Shown here: one piece after another, positions 24,968-36,700 of the stretch | Numbering within the stretch: the first letter of the stretch is position 1 | How the letters are laid out: each line of letters starts with the position of its first letter | DNA from: Siphonodentalium dalli | Lineage: Eukaryota > Mollusca > Scaphopoda > Gadilida > Siphonodentaliidae | Reading direction: 5' to 3' | DNA: 64,000 bases | Assembly: GCA_032622095.1 (NCBI GenBank) | Contig: CP136063.1 | Span: 215,965,982-216,029,981 of the forward strand | Program-made: the position numbers and the translations under genes | The notes under the pieces: model-generated | What the model saw: only the letters and a program-made list of their open reading frames with translations | Database searches by the model: none | What the model was told of the DNA's origin: nothing

Positions 24968-25335
24968 ATGTTTACCCATACCATAGTATGGCAAACATAG
25001 TGTCGTTCGGATTGACCACTCGTCGTTAGTCCGTCCGTTCGTCTGTCTGTAGACACTTTACGTATGGTGTGATAACTCAAATATTTTCTATCTGATTGGA
25101 ACCAAATTTCTCAGCACAAAAGACAGATCAAGTTCGAATATGGGTTTGATCCGACTATTTTTAACTGAGTTATGGCCCTTTTTCGAAAAAATATTCACAC
25201 AATTTATTTTTTAAAGTTAACAAAATCTGAAAAACTAACACCATTATAACTCTGCCAATGGTACCCCCGAGTCACCACACCAAATTTGTTTAAATCGGTC
25301 CAAAATCTTGTGTTATATACTGGTAAATTTGTTTG
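24968..25335. mobile_element. Element X, left part
   Basis: Starts TATGTTTACCCATACCATAG, an imperfect palindrome, then GTGTCGTTCGGATTGACCAC and a GTCCGTCCGTTCGTCTGTC run. The inverted counterpart is at about 39865-39915. It adjoins the right end of element Y. Confidence 0.6.
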
Positions 25336-25698
25336 GAGCGACATTAAATCCAATTCACCAATTCCATCCCATGCCTTTGGACTACTTAGCTATTGATAAG
25401 GCTATATTATTTTCTGATGTCTCTTATGTCAATGTGCAGATAATCTGATAAAGAAAGCTATCGTATCTAATTTAAAATACAGATTCAACAATACGCATCA
25501 CATGATATTAACAGTAGACTTGGACATCAGTGCTGCCTTGCACAGCTGAAGATATCACTACATAATTATGGTCTGAGGTCATTATAAATGTTATTGGTTT
25601 AATAGAGATGTCAGCTTTCAACATAAACAATTCCTGTGATTTGTTGACAGCTCTGATATATATTTGATATTAATGGGTCAGCAGTGAGGTGGCTTATT
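25336..25698. other. Spacer without recognised features
   Basis: AT-rich; no gene or repeat family assigned. Confidence 0.45.
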
Positions 25699-25699
25699 A

Positions 25700-27150
25700 G
25701 CTCAACTTTACTTCGTAAAGTTTGAGCTATTGCCATGGCTTGGTATCCGTCGTCCGTGTATGCGTGTGTGATTCATCAACAATTTCCTTTAGCACGGGCT
25801 ACAGGTCATACATGGCTGTTGATGGAAGCGAGTCATTTTGGGGTCATTCGGCAAAAAAACATGGCTGCCAGTGGCCATCTTGGATTTCAAAATTCAATCC
25901 ATTAGCACAGGCTACAGGTCGTACTGTTCTTCTGATCATCATGAAATTTGTCATGGGTGTTAACAATAACATTTAGATGGGAATGAGTCATTTTGGGGTC
26001 GTTTGGCTAAAAAACATGGCCACCAGCAGCCATCTTGGATTTTACTCTTTGCATGACTAAATCCTTTGGCATGGGCTACAGGTCGTATTTTCATGAAATT
26101 TGTCATGGATGTTAACAATGGCATAAACATGGCCGCCAGCAGCCATCTTGGATTTCAAAATTCAATCCATTAGCATGGGCTACATGTCGTACTGTTCTTC
26201 TGATCATCATGAAATTTGAAATGGATGTTAATATTGACATGTAGATGGGAACGAGTCATTTTGGGGTCATCCACTGGGTCATTCAGCTAAAAAACATGGC
26301 CATCTTGGATTTCAAAATTCAATCCATTAGCACAGGATACAGGCCATACTGTATGTCTGATCATGAAATTTGTCATGGATGTTAATATTGAGATGTAGAT
26401 GCGAACGAGTCATTTTGCCATCTTGGATTTTACTCTTTACATGACTAAATCTTTTGTCACGAGCTTTGTTCAGATCTTCATGAAATTTGTCATGGATGTT
26501 AACAATGACATGCAGATGGGAACGAGTCATTTTGGGGTCATTTGGCAAAAAAACATGGCTGCCAGTGGCCATCTTTGATTTCAAAATTCAATCCATTAGC
26601 ATGGCTACAGACTGGAGTTTTGGTCTGATCATCACGAAATTTGTCATGGATGTTAATATTGACATGCAGATGGGAACATTTCATTTTGAGGACATTTGGC
26701 CATAAAACATGGCTGTCAGCAGCCTTCTTGGATTTTACTGTTTGCATGACTAAATCCTTTGGCATGGCTACAGGTCGTAGCTTTGGTCGGATCATCATGA
26801 AATTTGTCATGGATGTTAACAATGACATGTAGATGGGAACGAGTCATTTTGGGGTCATTCGGCCAAAAAAACATGGCCACCAGCAGCCATCTTGGATTTT
26901 ACTCTTTACATGACTAAATCCTTTGACACAGGCTACAGGTCGTATCTTTTGTTGGATCATCATTAAATTTGTAATGGATATGGGAACGAGTATTTTTCGG
27001 GTCATTCGGCAAAAAAACATGGCTGCCAGTGGCCATCTTGGATTTTACTCTTTGCATAACTAGGCTTTTTAACTTTCCTAATCACTCCATTGACTGTAAT
27101 ACATGAAATTATTCCCTTTCCAAGTTGAGCTACAGTGTCATTGACACTTT
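25700..27150 (+). mobile_element. Element Y, second full copy
   Basis: GCTCAACTTTACTTCG at the left end and AAGTTGAGCTACAGTGTCAT at the right. Roughly nine diverged internal units, several truncated, with the same CATCTTGGATTT and CATGAAATTTGTCATGGATG blocks. Confidence 0.75.
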
Positions 27151-27957
27151 TATCTTAATCTATATTGTTGGTAGAATTTGATACATTATCATTGTAAACT
27201 TAAATTGGACTCTCTTAACCCAAGTATTCCATGTCCAGGTCACCTTTCACATTTAACCCTGTGCAGCATTACAGATCCTGCACCAGTGCATTCTCTTATA
27301 TAAATGCGAGTGACCCATCAATTCCAATAATTTGTGTTATGTACATTTGTCTATAATAGTACATAACAGTATACTCTATAATTCAACACCAAAACTCTCA
27401 TCGAGAGAACGACTTCGTTCTGCGACCTTGGCATTTGTTTGTGATACAATGTCTCCTCATTAGGAATAACTATAGCAAATTTCAACAATCCAATAAAGCA
27501 ATGCAATGCTATGAAAGGGACACTAAAAATCTTATGGACAGACTGACAGAAAAGACACTATGCTCCCGATGTTTTTTTGGGGACATAAAAAAAATAAAAA
27601 GAGTAAATATATAAATTTAAAAGGAGCGAGCCACTTTAACATACATCGCTAGTGATATATTATATTGATAGTGATGCATTAAAGTGTCATGCTCGTTATG
27701 TTTAACTTTTTTTTTATGACACCCATTTTAATTCATTTGCTTTTATGGTCAACAAAATGTCATTTTGAAAATGCATGTGAAACTCTTGCATTCAGTATGC
27801 CTATACATGCAGAAATGAAAGTGTCAATGACACTAGCTCAACTGGAGAGGGCATAATTTCATGGGCAAGAGTCAATGCAGCGATTCGGAACTTGGAAAGT
27901 TAAATGTTTAAATTAAATTAAATACATTAAGTAATACAGATAAGGGTTGTATTTTAA
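27151..27957. other. Mixed fragments between element copies
   Basis: Includes a type C MITE start after TTAA at 27253-27256 and, at 27817-27905, the inverted right end of element Y (AAAGTGTCAATGACACTAGC). The rest is unassigned AT-rich DNA. Confidence 0.5.
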
Positions 27958-27989
27958 ACCTTTCATGATGGAGCAGCGCATTAACAAGG

Positions 27990-28482
27990 GAAAATTGACT
28001 GCCGGGGTGGGTGGGTGGTCAAAGCCACCAGCAAGCAATTTTTTCCGCAACTAAAAAAAACATTTCCTGCTTGTTTTTTAGTGTTTTGGCAATGAGTTGG
28101 GCTTCAAACCCACTTTGAATGAGAGAAATAATGTAATTCTAACTGTAAACTGACTGCAGGCAGTTGTCGTGTTGTATTTTGTTGCAAATTTTGAAATCCA
28201 AGATGGCCACTGGCAGCCATGTTTTTTTGGCCGAATGACCTCAAAATGCTCATTCCTATTTACATGTCCATGTTAACATCCATGATAAATAGTATGCACA
28301 GAAATTCATATACAGCTGTTTACAGTGAATCTCTGTTTTAGTGTTAAAAGGGGGGGGGGTGGGTGTCAAAAAATGGTCGAAAAAAACTGCCGAAAACGGA
28401 AAAAAATTTGGCGGTGTGGGTGGGTACAAAAAATGATCTAAAGGGAAAAAATGCCATACGTGCCTGAATTTTTTTTTCCACC
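27990..28482 (+). mobile_element. Element K, copy 1 (inverted partner at 44669-45183)
   Basis: From the GCCGGGGTGGGTGGGTGGTC side to GCCATACGTGCCTGAATTTT. It shares with the partner the blocks CAATGAGTTGGGCTTCAAAC, CTGACTGCAGGCAGTTGTCG and ACAGCTGTTTACAGTGAATC, and an internal Y-type CATCTTGG module (here inverted). Confidence 0.7.
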
Positions 28483-29012
28483 CCCCCCCCCCCCCTCCCC
28501 TCCCCCCCCCCCCCCCCCTGTAACTCGAGAGAAAAATCATCGGATCAAACTCAAATTCGAACTTGACCTGTATTTTGATATCAATGACTCACAAAAAAAA
28601 CGGAATTTTCAATTGAACAGTCCAAACTTGAGTTATCTGGAAACCAAAGTAAAAAGAAGCAAAATTGAATTTATTTCTTAAGTCGAAAAAAGTCCATAAC
28701 TCTAGGAAAAATCATCGGATCAAACTCAACCTGTATCTTGATATGACTGATCCACATAAAAACGGTATTTGCAATTAAAGGATCCAAACTTGAGATATCA
28801 TCCATAAACCGAAAAAGTGATATATTTTCAAAGTTAAAAAAAAAATTGAAAAAAGGGAAATAACTCCATAAAAGAACATCGGATCAAACCTGTGTTCTTG
28901 GTTGAGACACCTACATACCAAGTTTCAATCAAATCGGATGATCATTACTGGAGTTATAACTCCGGACGCAACCGATTACAATAGTACCACCAAAATAAAT
29001 TTTTCGGGGGAC
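28483..29012. repeat. C-rich tract and X-type tandem units
   Basis: Starts with runs of C (about 28483-28519). Then come repeated blocks of TAACTC..AAAATCATCGGATCAAACTC that resemble the internal units of element X at 39065-39800. Confidence 0.6.
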
Positions 29013-29089
29013 AATAAGGACCACAACTCTAGAAAATGAAATGTCGAAGTAATACTAGATTATCAACATGAAGAGATATATATATATAT

Positions 29090-29693
29090 AAAATAAAATC
29101 CAAGATGGCCAAATGACTCATTCGCATCAACATGTCAATATAAACACCCATGACAAATTTTATGATGATCAGACCAAGAATAGGAACTGTAGCCAGTGCT
29201 AATGGATCGAATTATTTTGAAATCCAAGATGGCCACTGGTAGCTATGTTTTTTTGCCGAATAAGCCCAAAATGAATTGTTCCAATCTACATGTCAAAAGT
29301 CAAAAGTCAAAAGTCAACAGCCAGGACAAATTTCATGATCCGACTAAAGGTACGATTTGTAGCCCATGCCAAAGGATTTAGTCATGCAAAGAGTAAAATC
29401 CAAGATGGCTGCCACGGCCATGTTTTTTTGCCAAATGACTCCTTCCCATCTGCATGTCAATATTAACATCCATGACGAAAATTTCATGATTAGAACAGTA
29501 CGACCTGTGCCCGTGCCTACGGATTAAATTTTGAAATCCAAGATGGCCACTGGCGGCCTTGTTTTTTTGCCGAATGACCCCAAAATGACTTGTTCCTATC
29601 TACATGTCAACAGCCATGACAAATTTCATAATGATCCGACTAAAGGTACGACTTGTGCCAAAGTATTTAGTCATGCAAAGAGTAAAATCCAAG
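29090..29693 (-). repeat. Element Y internal units, inverted fragment
   Basis: AAAATCCAAGATGGC blocks alternating with CATGACAAATTTCATGAT, four or so units in reverse orientation. Neither terminus of element Y is present. Confidence 0.65.
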
Positions 29694-29766
29694 CGATGCT
29701 CCCTATGGGACACTCATACATTGCAGTGTTTTCGCAAAATTTCACCAAGCTCCAGTCATGGAAGGG
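29694..29766. mobile_element. piggyBac-like MITE type C, right fragment
   Basis: GATGCTCCCTATGGGACACTC, then CTCCAGTCATGGAAGGG and TTAA at 29767-29770. Confidence 0.55.
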
Positions 29767-29808
29767 TTAATAATAGTCCAATGAATTATACCCAGGTACA
29801 GTAATGCC

Positions 29809-29971
29809 CTAAATAATCAACTCCTTAACAGCAGAATTATGGGTAATTTTTCAGGCATTAGTCAGAAATATGGCTTTTTGCCATTCATCGGAAAGCTCTC
29901 CGTGAGAGCTTTCCGATGAATGGCAACAATCCATATTTCCGACTAAATCCTGAAAAGTTACCCATAATCCT
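29809..29971. mobile_element. CAGTAATG palindromic MITE, copy with truncated right end
   Basis: TA then CAGTAATGCCC; both arms of the hairpin are present, but the right arm stops at ACCCATAATCCTG before the terminal GGGCATTACTG. Confidence 0.7.
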
Positions 29972-30157
29972 GTTTACCGAAAAGGTCTCCATGCAATTAG
30001 TCTATTTAGATATTGTCAATGCCAACCCAAAACAGCTCAAAACTTGACTGCCAAGTTGATCTAAAAACGGGTAGACCTCACCCATAACCAAACTTGACTA
30101 AGCTCACATACCAAATATTGTTTTAATTTCATCAATTATTACTGAAGATATCTTTAA

Positions 30158-30976
30158 CCCTTTGGCGAGTAGCACGACACATATGTCGTCTATCGGTTGA
30201 GGAGTAGCACGACACATATGTCGTCTATCGGTTGAGGAGTAGCACGACACATATGTCGTCTATCGGTTGAGGAGTAGGACGACATATATGTCGTCTATCG
30301 GTTGAGGAGTAGCACGACACATATGTCGTCTATCGGTTGAGGAGTAGCACGACACATATGTCGTCTATCGGTTGAGGAGTAGCACGACACATATGTCGTC
30401 TATCGGTTGAGGAGTAGCACGACACATATGTCGTCTATCGGTTGAGGAGTAGCACGACACATATGTCGTCTATCGGTTGAGGAGTAGCACGACACATATG
30501 TCGTCTATCGGTTGAGGAGTAGCACGACACATATGTCGTCTATCGGTTGAGGAGTAGCACGACACATATGTCGTCTATCGGTTGAGGAGTAGCACGACAC
30601 ATATGTCGTCTATCGGTTGAGGAATAGCACGACATATATGTCGTCTATCGGTTGAGGAGTAGCACGACATATATGTCGTCTATCGGTTGAGGAGTAGGAC
30701 GACATATATGTCGTTTCAGGAAGTGTTATTTTATGGAGATATAACTTCAATAAATCATCCGATTTATAAATGATTTGTATAGGAGCCATTTTGATTAATA
30801 TAATGTCCCAAATGTATAAGTGCAATCGATTATGAAAACACGCGTTAAAAAAAAATGCACATAAATTAAAACTAATTATTGGACCCTTTTGACTCTAACT
30901 TGTATATAATTATTGCTATGACGTTAAATTTACTCGTGACGTCATGTATATGACGTTACATATACTCTCCAAAGGG
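30158..30976. mobile_element. TTAA-flanked element (type D) containing a 35-bp minisatellite
   Basis: Ends CCCTTTGGCGAGTA and TATACTCTCCAAAGGG are inverted. TTAA is intact at 30154-30157 and 30977-30980. The inner right end has GACGTCATGTATATGACGTT. 819 bp, no coding capacity; piggyBac-like by termini and TTAA. Confidence 0.75.
30171..30717. repeat. 35-bp tandem array, 15 full units plus a partial
   Basis: Unit: AGCACGACACATATGTCGTC then TATCGGTTGAGGAGT. Units start every 35 bp from 30171 without exception. Most are identical; a GGACGACATATATGTCG variant occurs at about 30276 and in the last units. The GAGTA that precedes each unit is also the subterminal base string of the host element's left end. 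Confidence 0.95.
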
Positions 30977-30980
30977 TTAA

Positions 30981-31182
30981 AGATATGGTAAGCATTGGCA
31001 GTGGGTATTGCTTTTAAAATAATCGCACCAGATAAAACTGCCATAAACAGAAAGAACATTGTATTATAGACAAACTTTCTTCTTATACCAATCACAAATA
31101 TTGCGTAATTGCAATATTATATTGTCATGTTATTATTCTGTTATGTAAACAAACAGTATGTTCAGGCTCATCAGGGTAATAA
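30981..31182. other. Spacer without recognised features
   Basis: AT-rich; nothing assigned. Confidence 0.45.
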
Positions 31183-31254
31183 TTGTAAAACTTTGAGCGC
31201 TTTGGGCCTCTTGGGAAAGGCGCTTTACAAATGCTATACATTATTATTATTATG
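31183..31254 (+). mobile_element. SINE/LINE-type 3' tail with ATT microsatellite
   Basis: CTTTGAGCGCTTTGGGCCTC, then GGCGCTTTACAAATGCTATA and ATTATTATTATT. This resembles 3' ends of many invertebrate retroposons. No tRNA-like head recognised upstream. Confidence 0.5.
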
Positions 31255-31268
31255 TAAATGATATGCGA

Positions 31269-31408
31269 TAAGCAAAACACTCAACACTGGGAAGAACCCA
31301 CCAGTGAACGGTATAGTGATCAGTAATCCTCGCCTCAAGATTTCGGTGTTGAACGGGTCACTGTGAATCAGTTTCCTAAAACAATTGCCAGTGTTGAGTG
31401 TTTTGCTA
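31269..31408. mobile_element. Small inverted-repeat element
   Basis: Left GCAAAACACTCAACACTGGG and right CCAGTGTTGAGTGTTTTGC are inverted over 18-19 bp; total about 140 bp, non-coding. Confidence 0.6.
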
Positions 31409-31677
31409 ATAGCTCTCACTATTTATGTGCTGTATATAAACAAACACTCTACTCACACAAAGTGTGTTCTGTGGATAATATCGCATTTATAATATCATCA
31501 TACTATTACTATGTTCTTGAGGAATTTTTTTTTATGTTTCTAAATTTATATAACCTATAATGAAAATCATATATTTTGCATGCGATTGAATAGGCGTCGG
31601 CAGTGAACTTGTTAAACAATCTAGGATATGGATAGATTAGCACATTTACCCACTGCGAGTGCCTTGTGTTCCTTTAA

Positions 31678-32031
31678 AGTGATGTGAAACACTCCGCTAG
31701 GGTGATCAAATAGAAATGGAGAATAATCTTGTTCAAAGTAGTTATTTTTACAAATATTATATCTAAATTGACAACACACACCGTCATACTTATATATTAA
31801 TTAAATGCATTGACTGCCGATGGCGAAATCGTTTTCATTAAGTTTATCGCCGATAGAAGCATCCCAATTCGAGTAGTAAATATTTACAATTTAGCGTAAT
31901 TCAGACATTGTTTTCCATGGAGTGGTATGGTAGATTTTCGCTGATGTTAGTAGAATGCTACATTCCTCCAGTTGGCATAGCACCTGAATACTAACATCAG
32001 TTTCACGCACCCGAACAAGTAACATATGTCT
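31678..32031 (-). repeat. Dispersed repeat Z, inverted copy
   Basis: TTAA at 31674-31677, then AGTGATGTGAAACACTCC and, inverted, the same landmarks as 5647-5998, ending ACATATGTCT. It directly abuts a type B element. Confidence 0.7.
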
Positions 32032-32035
32032 TCCA

Positions 32036-32279
32036 ACACATTCTATACTAAATAGAACCTTCCGATCAGTTGACAGTACACATTAGAAAATTGTCATTAA
32101 TTCGAAAGGGGGTTCAGGAAAAATGAGGTGACAAACACATCAAAAGATAATACAAGTAAGGATCATATTCATTGTTGGGAAACGTTTAGATAATAAGTGA
32201 ACAAACTACCTATGGTCAATTGTTGAACTTATTATCTGAACATTTCCTAAGGGACTACCCATGACTATTTAGAATAGGG
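32036..32279. mobile_element. piggyBac-like MITE type B, diverged copy
   Basis: ACATTCTATACTAAATAG at the left; the right end ATTTAGAATAGGG is followed by TTAA at 32280-32283. Contains GAACTTATTATCTGAACATT. The left TTAA is lost. Confidence 0.6.
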
Positions 32280-32283
32280 TTAA

Positions 32284-33059
32284 AGCAGAAATAGTGTGCT
32301 CCAACTCTGGGGTGGGTTAATTTTCTCAACCTACATTTTTTTTTGCACCACTCCTGGCCTTTAAACATAGATTTAAATATTTTTAAATTTGAATTCAAAA
32401 ACGAAATTATCACAACTTTGGCCAAGTCCCATTGCCCCCAGATGAAACAAGACAAATTTTTTAACCAGAGAGCTCAAATTCACAGTATCTTATTGAGAAT
32501 TGCAACATTCTCAATATTTAGGTTTTTTTTTTGTTTTCCTTCAAAATATTAGGTTGAATGTCAATGATATTCCGCCTTCAAAATTAAGCTTGAAATTTTA
32601 GGCAACTAAAAGATTGTTCTCCAATTGCCGAGAAAAGGGGGAGATATACATGTAAGCAACCTGCAAATAAATATATAGCCCAATATTTTAGTTTTACATA
32701 TTTAATGTATATAAAAATAAAAAATAAGCATAATGGCACATAAAAATACAATCAACATTTTAAGATTTACATATGTTACATGAGTGATTTGATTTCTTTT
32801 GCATAGTACCTGAATACTGATAATGATAAAATTGATGATAAACAAATTAATAAAAAAAACTGCTTCAGTGATCACATATAAAATGAAGAATAAGACAATG
32901 GAGTTTATATGAGCGAGTTAAAATCTTAAACTGAAGGTATGTCCGACCAGTTCAACTCCAACTACAAACCTGTAACTATCATGGTAACCTGGCAACCTGC
33001 TACATTTAAATGCGAGGTATTTGATATAGACATTTTCACATAAGTTAAAAAGCTGCCAG
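32284..33059. other. AT-rich DNA 3' of RRM2
   Basis: No repeat family or gene assigned. Lies beyond the candidate polyadenylation signal. Confidence 0.5.
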
Positions 33060-33065
33060 TTTATT
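33060..33065 (-). promoter_or_regulatory. Candidate RRM2 polyadenylation signal
   Basis: TTTATT on the plus strand reads AATAAA on the transcript strand, about 520 nt after the stop codon. The intervening AT-rich sequence has no long open frame and would be 3' UTR. Six-base signals occur by chance in AT-rich DNA, so this is tentative. Confidence 0.3.
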
Positions 33066-33586
33066 TTTATCAAGTTATTAAAACCAATAATGTTTTCCTT
33101 TACTTGCTTTACCCTCTTGAAAGCCTTACACTGTCAGCTGGCATTCTGACTTTCTGAATATTAACATATCATAGCTGCTTCAAATTTGTTACCAACAAGC
33201 TAACAGTCACATTGCCATCAGAAAATATTTGGATTGTGGAGCTTTTTCAAATTGTTTTTTTATCAAGCTAAATTGGTTAGTAAATACTCCAGGTTCAGAA
33301 GATTTCCAAAGTCAGGAGTATGAAGGACAGGCCTGTAGATTTGATGCGAACGACAGTTCAGTTCGCCTGGAGTTGAATGAAGAGTTTGCCAGTATTTAAA
33401 GTCATGAGTAAAATTATTTTGAATGATCAGTGAACTCAATTCAATGAAATATTTAAGACTATGATAGGGGAAAATATGTAGTTAAATACCAGATGACAAA
33501 TCTGAGGTAAAATATCAATGTTTGATAAATATCCGATGGACATAGATAATAAATAAGGCACTACGAGTGGAATGATATCCGAACAA

Positions 33587-33739
33587 CTAGAAATCAGCAT
33601 CCAGCGTAAACTCATGGTTAGCACCACCTGTCATAACTCCCATCTTCTGATATTCTGCTACACGTTTTTCAAAAAAGTTCGTTTTTCCTTCCAATGAAAT
33701 CTGTTCCATGAAGTCAAATGGGTTCTCTACATTGTAAAC
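33587..33739 (-). CDS. RRM2: RRM2 terminal exon, residues 285-334 and stop
   Basis: 153 nt, acceptor TTGCAG, ending with TAG at 33587-33589. Encodes [13 protein letters not shown], the [13 protein letters not shown] segment with the conserved C-terminal tyrosine (Y314), and the tail [10 protein letters not shown]. In the family the tail enters the R1 active-site region to relay the radical. The upstream splice signal abuts a TTAA-flanked repeat whose edge is about 13 nt away. Confidence 0.95.
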   Translation of the reverse strand, partial: VYNVENPFDFMEQISLEGKTNFFEKRVAEYQKMGVMTGGANHEFTLDADF

Positions 33740-36700
33740 CTGCAAAAGAAGGTTAAAGACATATTATGGACTTGTTCAGTGCGTGAAACTAATAAAGTTA
33801 GTATTCAGGTGCTATCAGGAATGTATTCTACTAACATCGCCAAAAATCTCAAGCATCCACTCCATAGAAAACACCATCTGAACTACGCTCAATTGTAAAT
33901 ATTTATTTCCATTTGGAATGCAAATATCACAGATAAACTAACAAAAACAAGTTCGCCATCGAGAGTCTCTGTAATCTATTATATATTAAAGCAAGAGATG
34001 GACCATCATCCAGTGCATAAGGCCAAAAAAAAACCGTCTCTGTTTCCGGTACCCGGCCTGGCTGAGATTTTCTTGCCGGCCTCAATTTTTTTTTTCAGAT
34101 GGCTAGCTGCACATTAACCTGTCGGTGTTTAATATTTCCCAATCCCAAAAGCATCAATAACATCATCAATAAACAACCACCGCATACATCAACTGACGCA
34201 TGGGTGAGTAACACTGAGTATATACGATCGCGCATTCCAGATATAAATAAGAAACCCGCGGTCGGCCATGCTACGAATCTAATAGCGTATTTCAAACTAT
34301 AAACAGGTGAGTTACTTCGGAAATCCCACGTCGTTTATGGGCTGTGTTTGTAAAAAATTACAATGTATTATAGCGCCTCAAACTTCAATCCTTCGCGGAA
34401 TTGGGCGGTGACAATGCTGTTCCCAGAAACGAAAACCTGGATGACGCGAATTCCTGGAATCGGGCTAAATATAGAATGTATGACATCGCATTGAAATTTA
34501 CTATTAACACCGCCCGTCTATACAGTTTATTTCCGAAACTGACACGATTGATTGTCAGGGTTCATACACCTAGCTGAGAGTACAATTCCATAACTTTTCC
34601 ATACTTTTTCCAAGACTTTCGGACAAATTTTCCAAGACTTTTTAGTGAAAAAATTCCATAACTTTTCCTAGTCCAAGTCTTCTCGTACTAAAACTAGCTA
34701 AGATTTTGGGATGGAGATGCTAGTGTTTAGTCCGAGTTCCAGGCCCATGCATTTCTATGACACGAGTTACGCCCAGGATCTGTGGCGGGAATCTGTGGTG
34801 TATTTTACTCGATTTACCTAACAAAGCAATACATGATGCTATATACATAGGAAAGAGTGACATCTTATGGTCATAATGGTGTATAATACTCTAACTTTAA
34901 TGTTAAATTACACATAGAATATTCCGGTTGATTGCCACAAACATCGTTGTTTTTTCTGTTTGTTTACTTAACTGAAAGCCGAACTCAGGTTCCGAAGAAC
35001 TTCGGCATTGTCCGGTGTTTGTTTTGGCAGAGACGAATTTCGATACAAACAAAATGGCGGCCCCCATGATATTCTAATGGTCATTGTGTTTACACTGTTT
35101 TAAACTGTGAGATGGTTATAATTCCCGTAATTTATTTAATGTATTACATTTATATCTTCAATATGTATTTAATCTATGTATTTATTTATTTATTGTCACG
35201 TGTAATTACGATTACAATGGAGAATTCATCGTGCGTGGTTGATTGAAAATCTACGGAATATTTTCACCGGAAAATGCCGAACGCAGTTCGCAAGGTCAAC
35301 TGAGTTCGCATACTTTAAAAAATATGTAAACACTGTGGCAAAAGTTTCTTTTCACATTAAATTACCGCTTTCAATTCACAACCGATGTGGGTTTCAGATC
35401 AAATAGCATGTCTTCTGCGGAAACTATCCGTTTATTGTAGCAATTGTGATATTTTATTTCATATAATTATGGTTTTATTTGAGCGGGTCACTAACGCTTA
35501 AGTCGTGTCATAGAAATGCATGGGCCTGGAACTCTCACTAAACACTAGCATCTCCATCCCAAAATCTTAGCTAGTTTTAGTACGAGAAGACTTGGACTAA
35601 ACTTTTCCATACTTCGTACCTAGCTAAACAATGAGAAAGACCAATATATAAATTTCCAGGTTGTTTAAACAGAGCTCACATATTTGTGCCGTTACTTTTC
35701 ATGTTTGTTATGCCATCCATGTGAATTTTTTATTTAGCGTGGCTGATGAGTATCGCTTCGCCCATGTAACATGTTGGCAATATCTATTAACTTTCCGGAT
35801 TTAACAGACAGTCGGCATTTCGCCTTCATCCGGTTCTCTGGTACCCGATCTATCCATGGTTCAAACCGCGTATCCGTGACCCATTTGTCACGGAAGACAT
35901 AGTTTCCAGGCATATTTGTTTACTATTACTATTTAGGTCAAATTCTGATATATTTAGCGGTCAAACAAGAGTTCCGATAAGGGAGACAATTCGTGTTTCG
36001 GCATACCGTAAAACGTGTAGTTCAACTATGATAAGATCGGAAAGTAACAGCGTTTATTTACCTAAGAACTCGGCCTTCGGATATTCCATGACTTTTCAAG
36101 ACCTTGAATCTCGGGGTAGCTTATTTTCAAGACTTTTCCCATAGTAGGGTGAAAAAAGGTCCCATTTTCCAGACTTTTCAAGGGTATTGAATCAAAATTT
36201 TTGAATTCCATAACTTTTCCAGGATTCCATACCCGCGTACGAACCCCGATTGTGTATTCGGGGACTCGCGAGTAAAATTGTATATATGGTCGAACGATTG
36301 GCAATTGAGGTTTAATTCTGAAAAGATTCATATTATTCACTTCGGGCATAACAATCCGATAAACGCGTACTACATGACTGATACTGCGATTTTGAGATCA
36401 ACATTTGAGAAAGACCGGGATATATAGACGAAAACCTCAATTTCGATCAACAAATAAACGAGTCGGTCAAGAAAGCCAACCGCATTTCATACATAATCAA
36501 GCGAACTTTTGATTATAAAGAGAAAGACATAATGACGATGCTGATAAAAACATTAATACGGCCCATTTTGGAATACGGAAACGTCGTTAGCAGTATACAT
36601 CTATTTAAACATTCGCAAGCAATAGAATTTGCCGAAAGGCGAGCTACCAAAATGATAGCTAAATTCTGGAATCTGTCATATCATCGCCTTGTGAAATGTG

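Noticed and set aside
23818-26832. Multiple 60-96 codon open frames such as MSWMLTLTCRWERVILGSFG
   Set aside because: They are translations of the element Y unit on both strands; frame and stops vary from unit to unit.
28256-28681. Proline- or glycine-rich small proteins
   Set aside because: They arise from C or G homopolymer runs (28483-28519) and element K sequence.
30171-30717. 35-bp repeat array as CRISPR
   Set aside because: Repeat length would fit but there are no spacers; consecutive units are near-identical.
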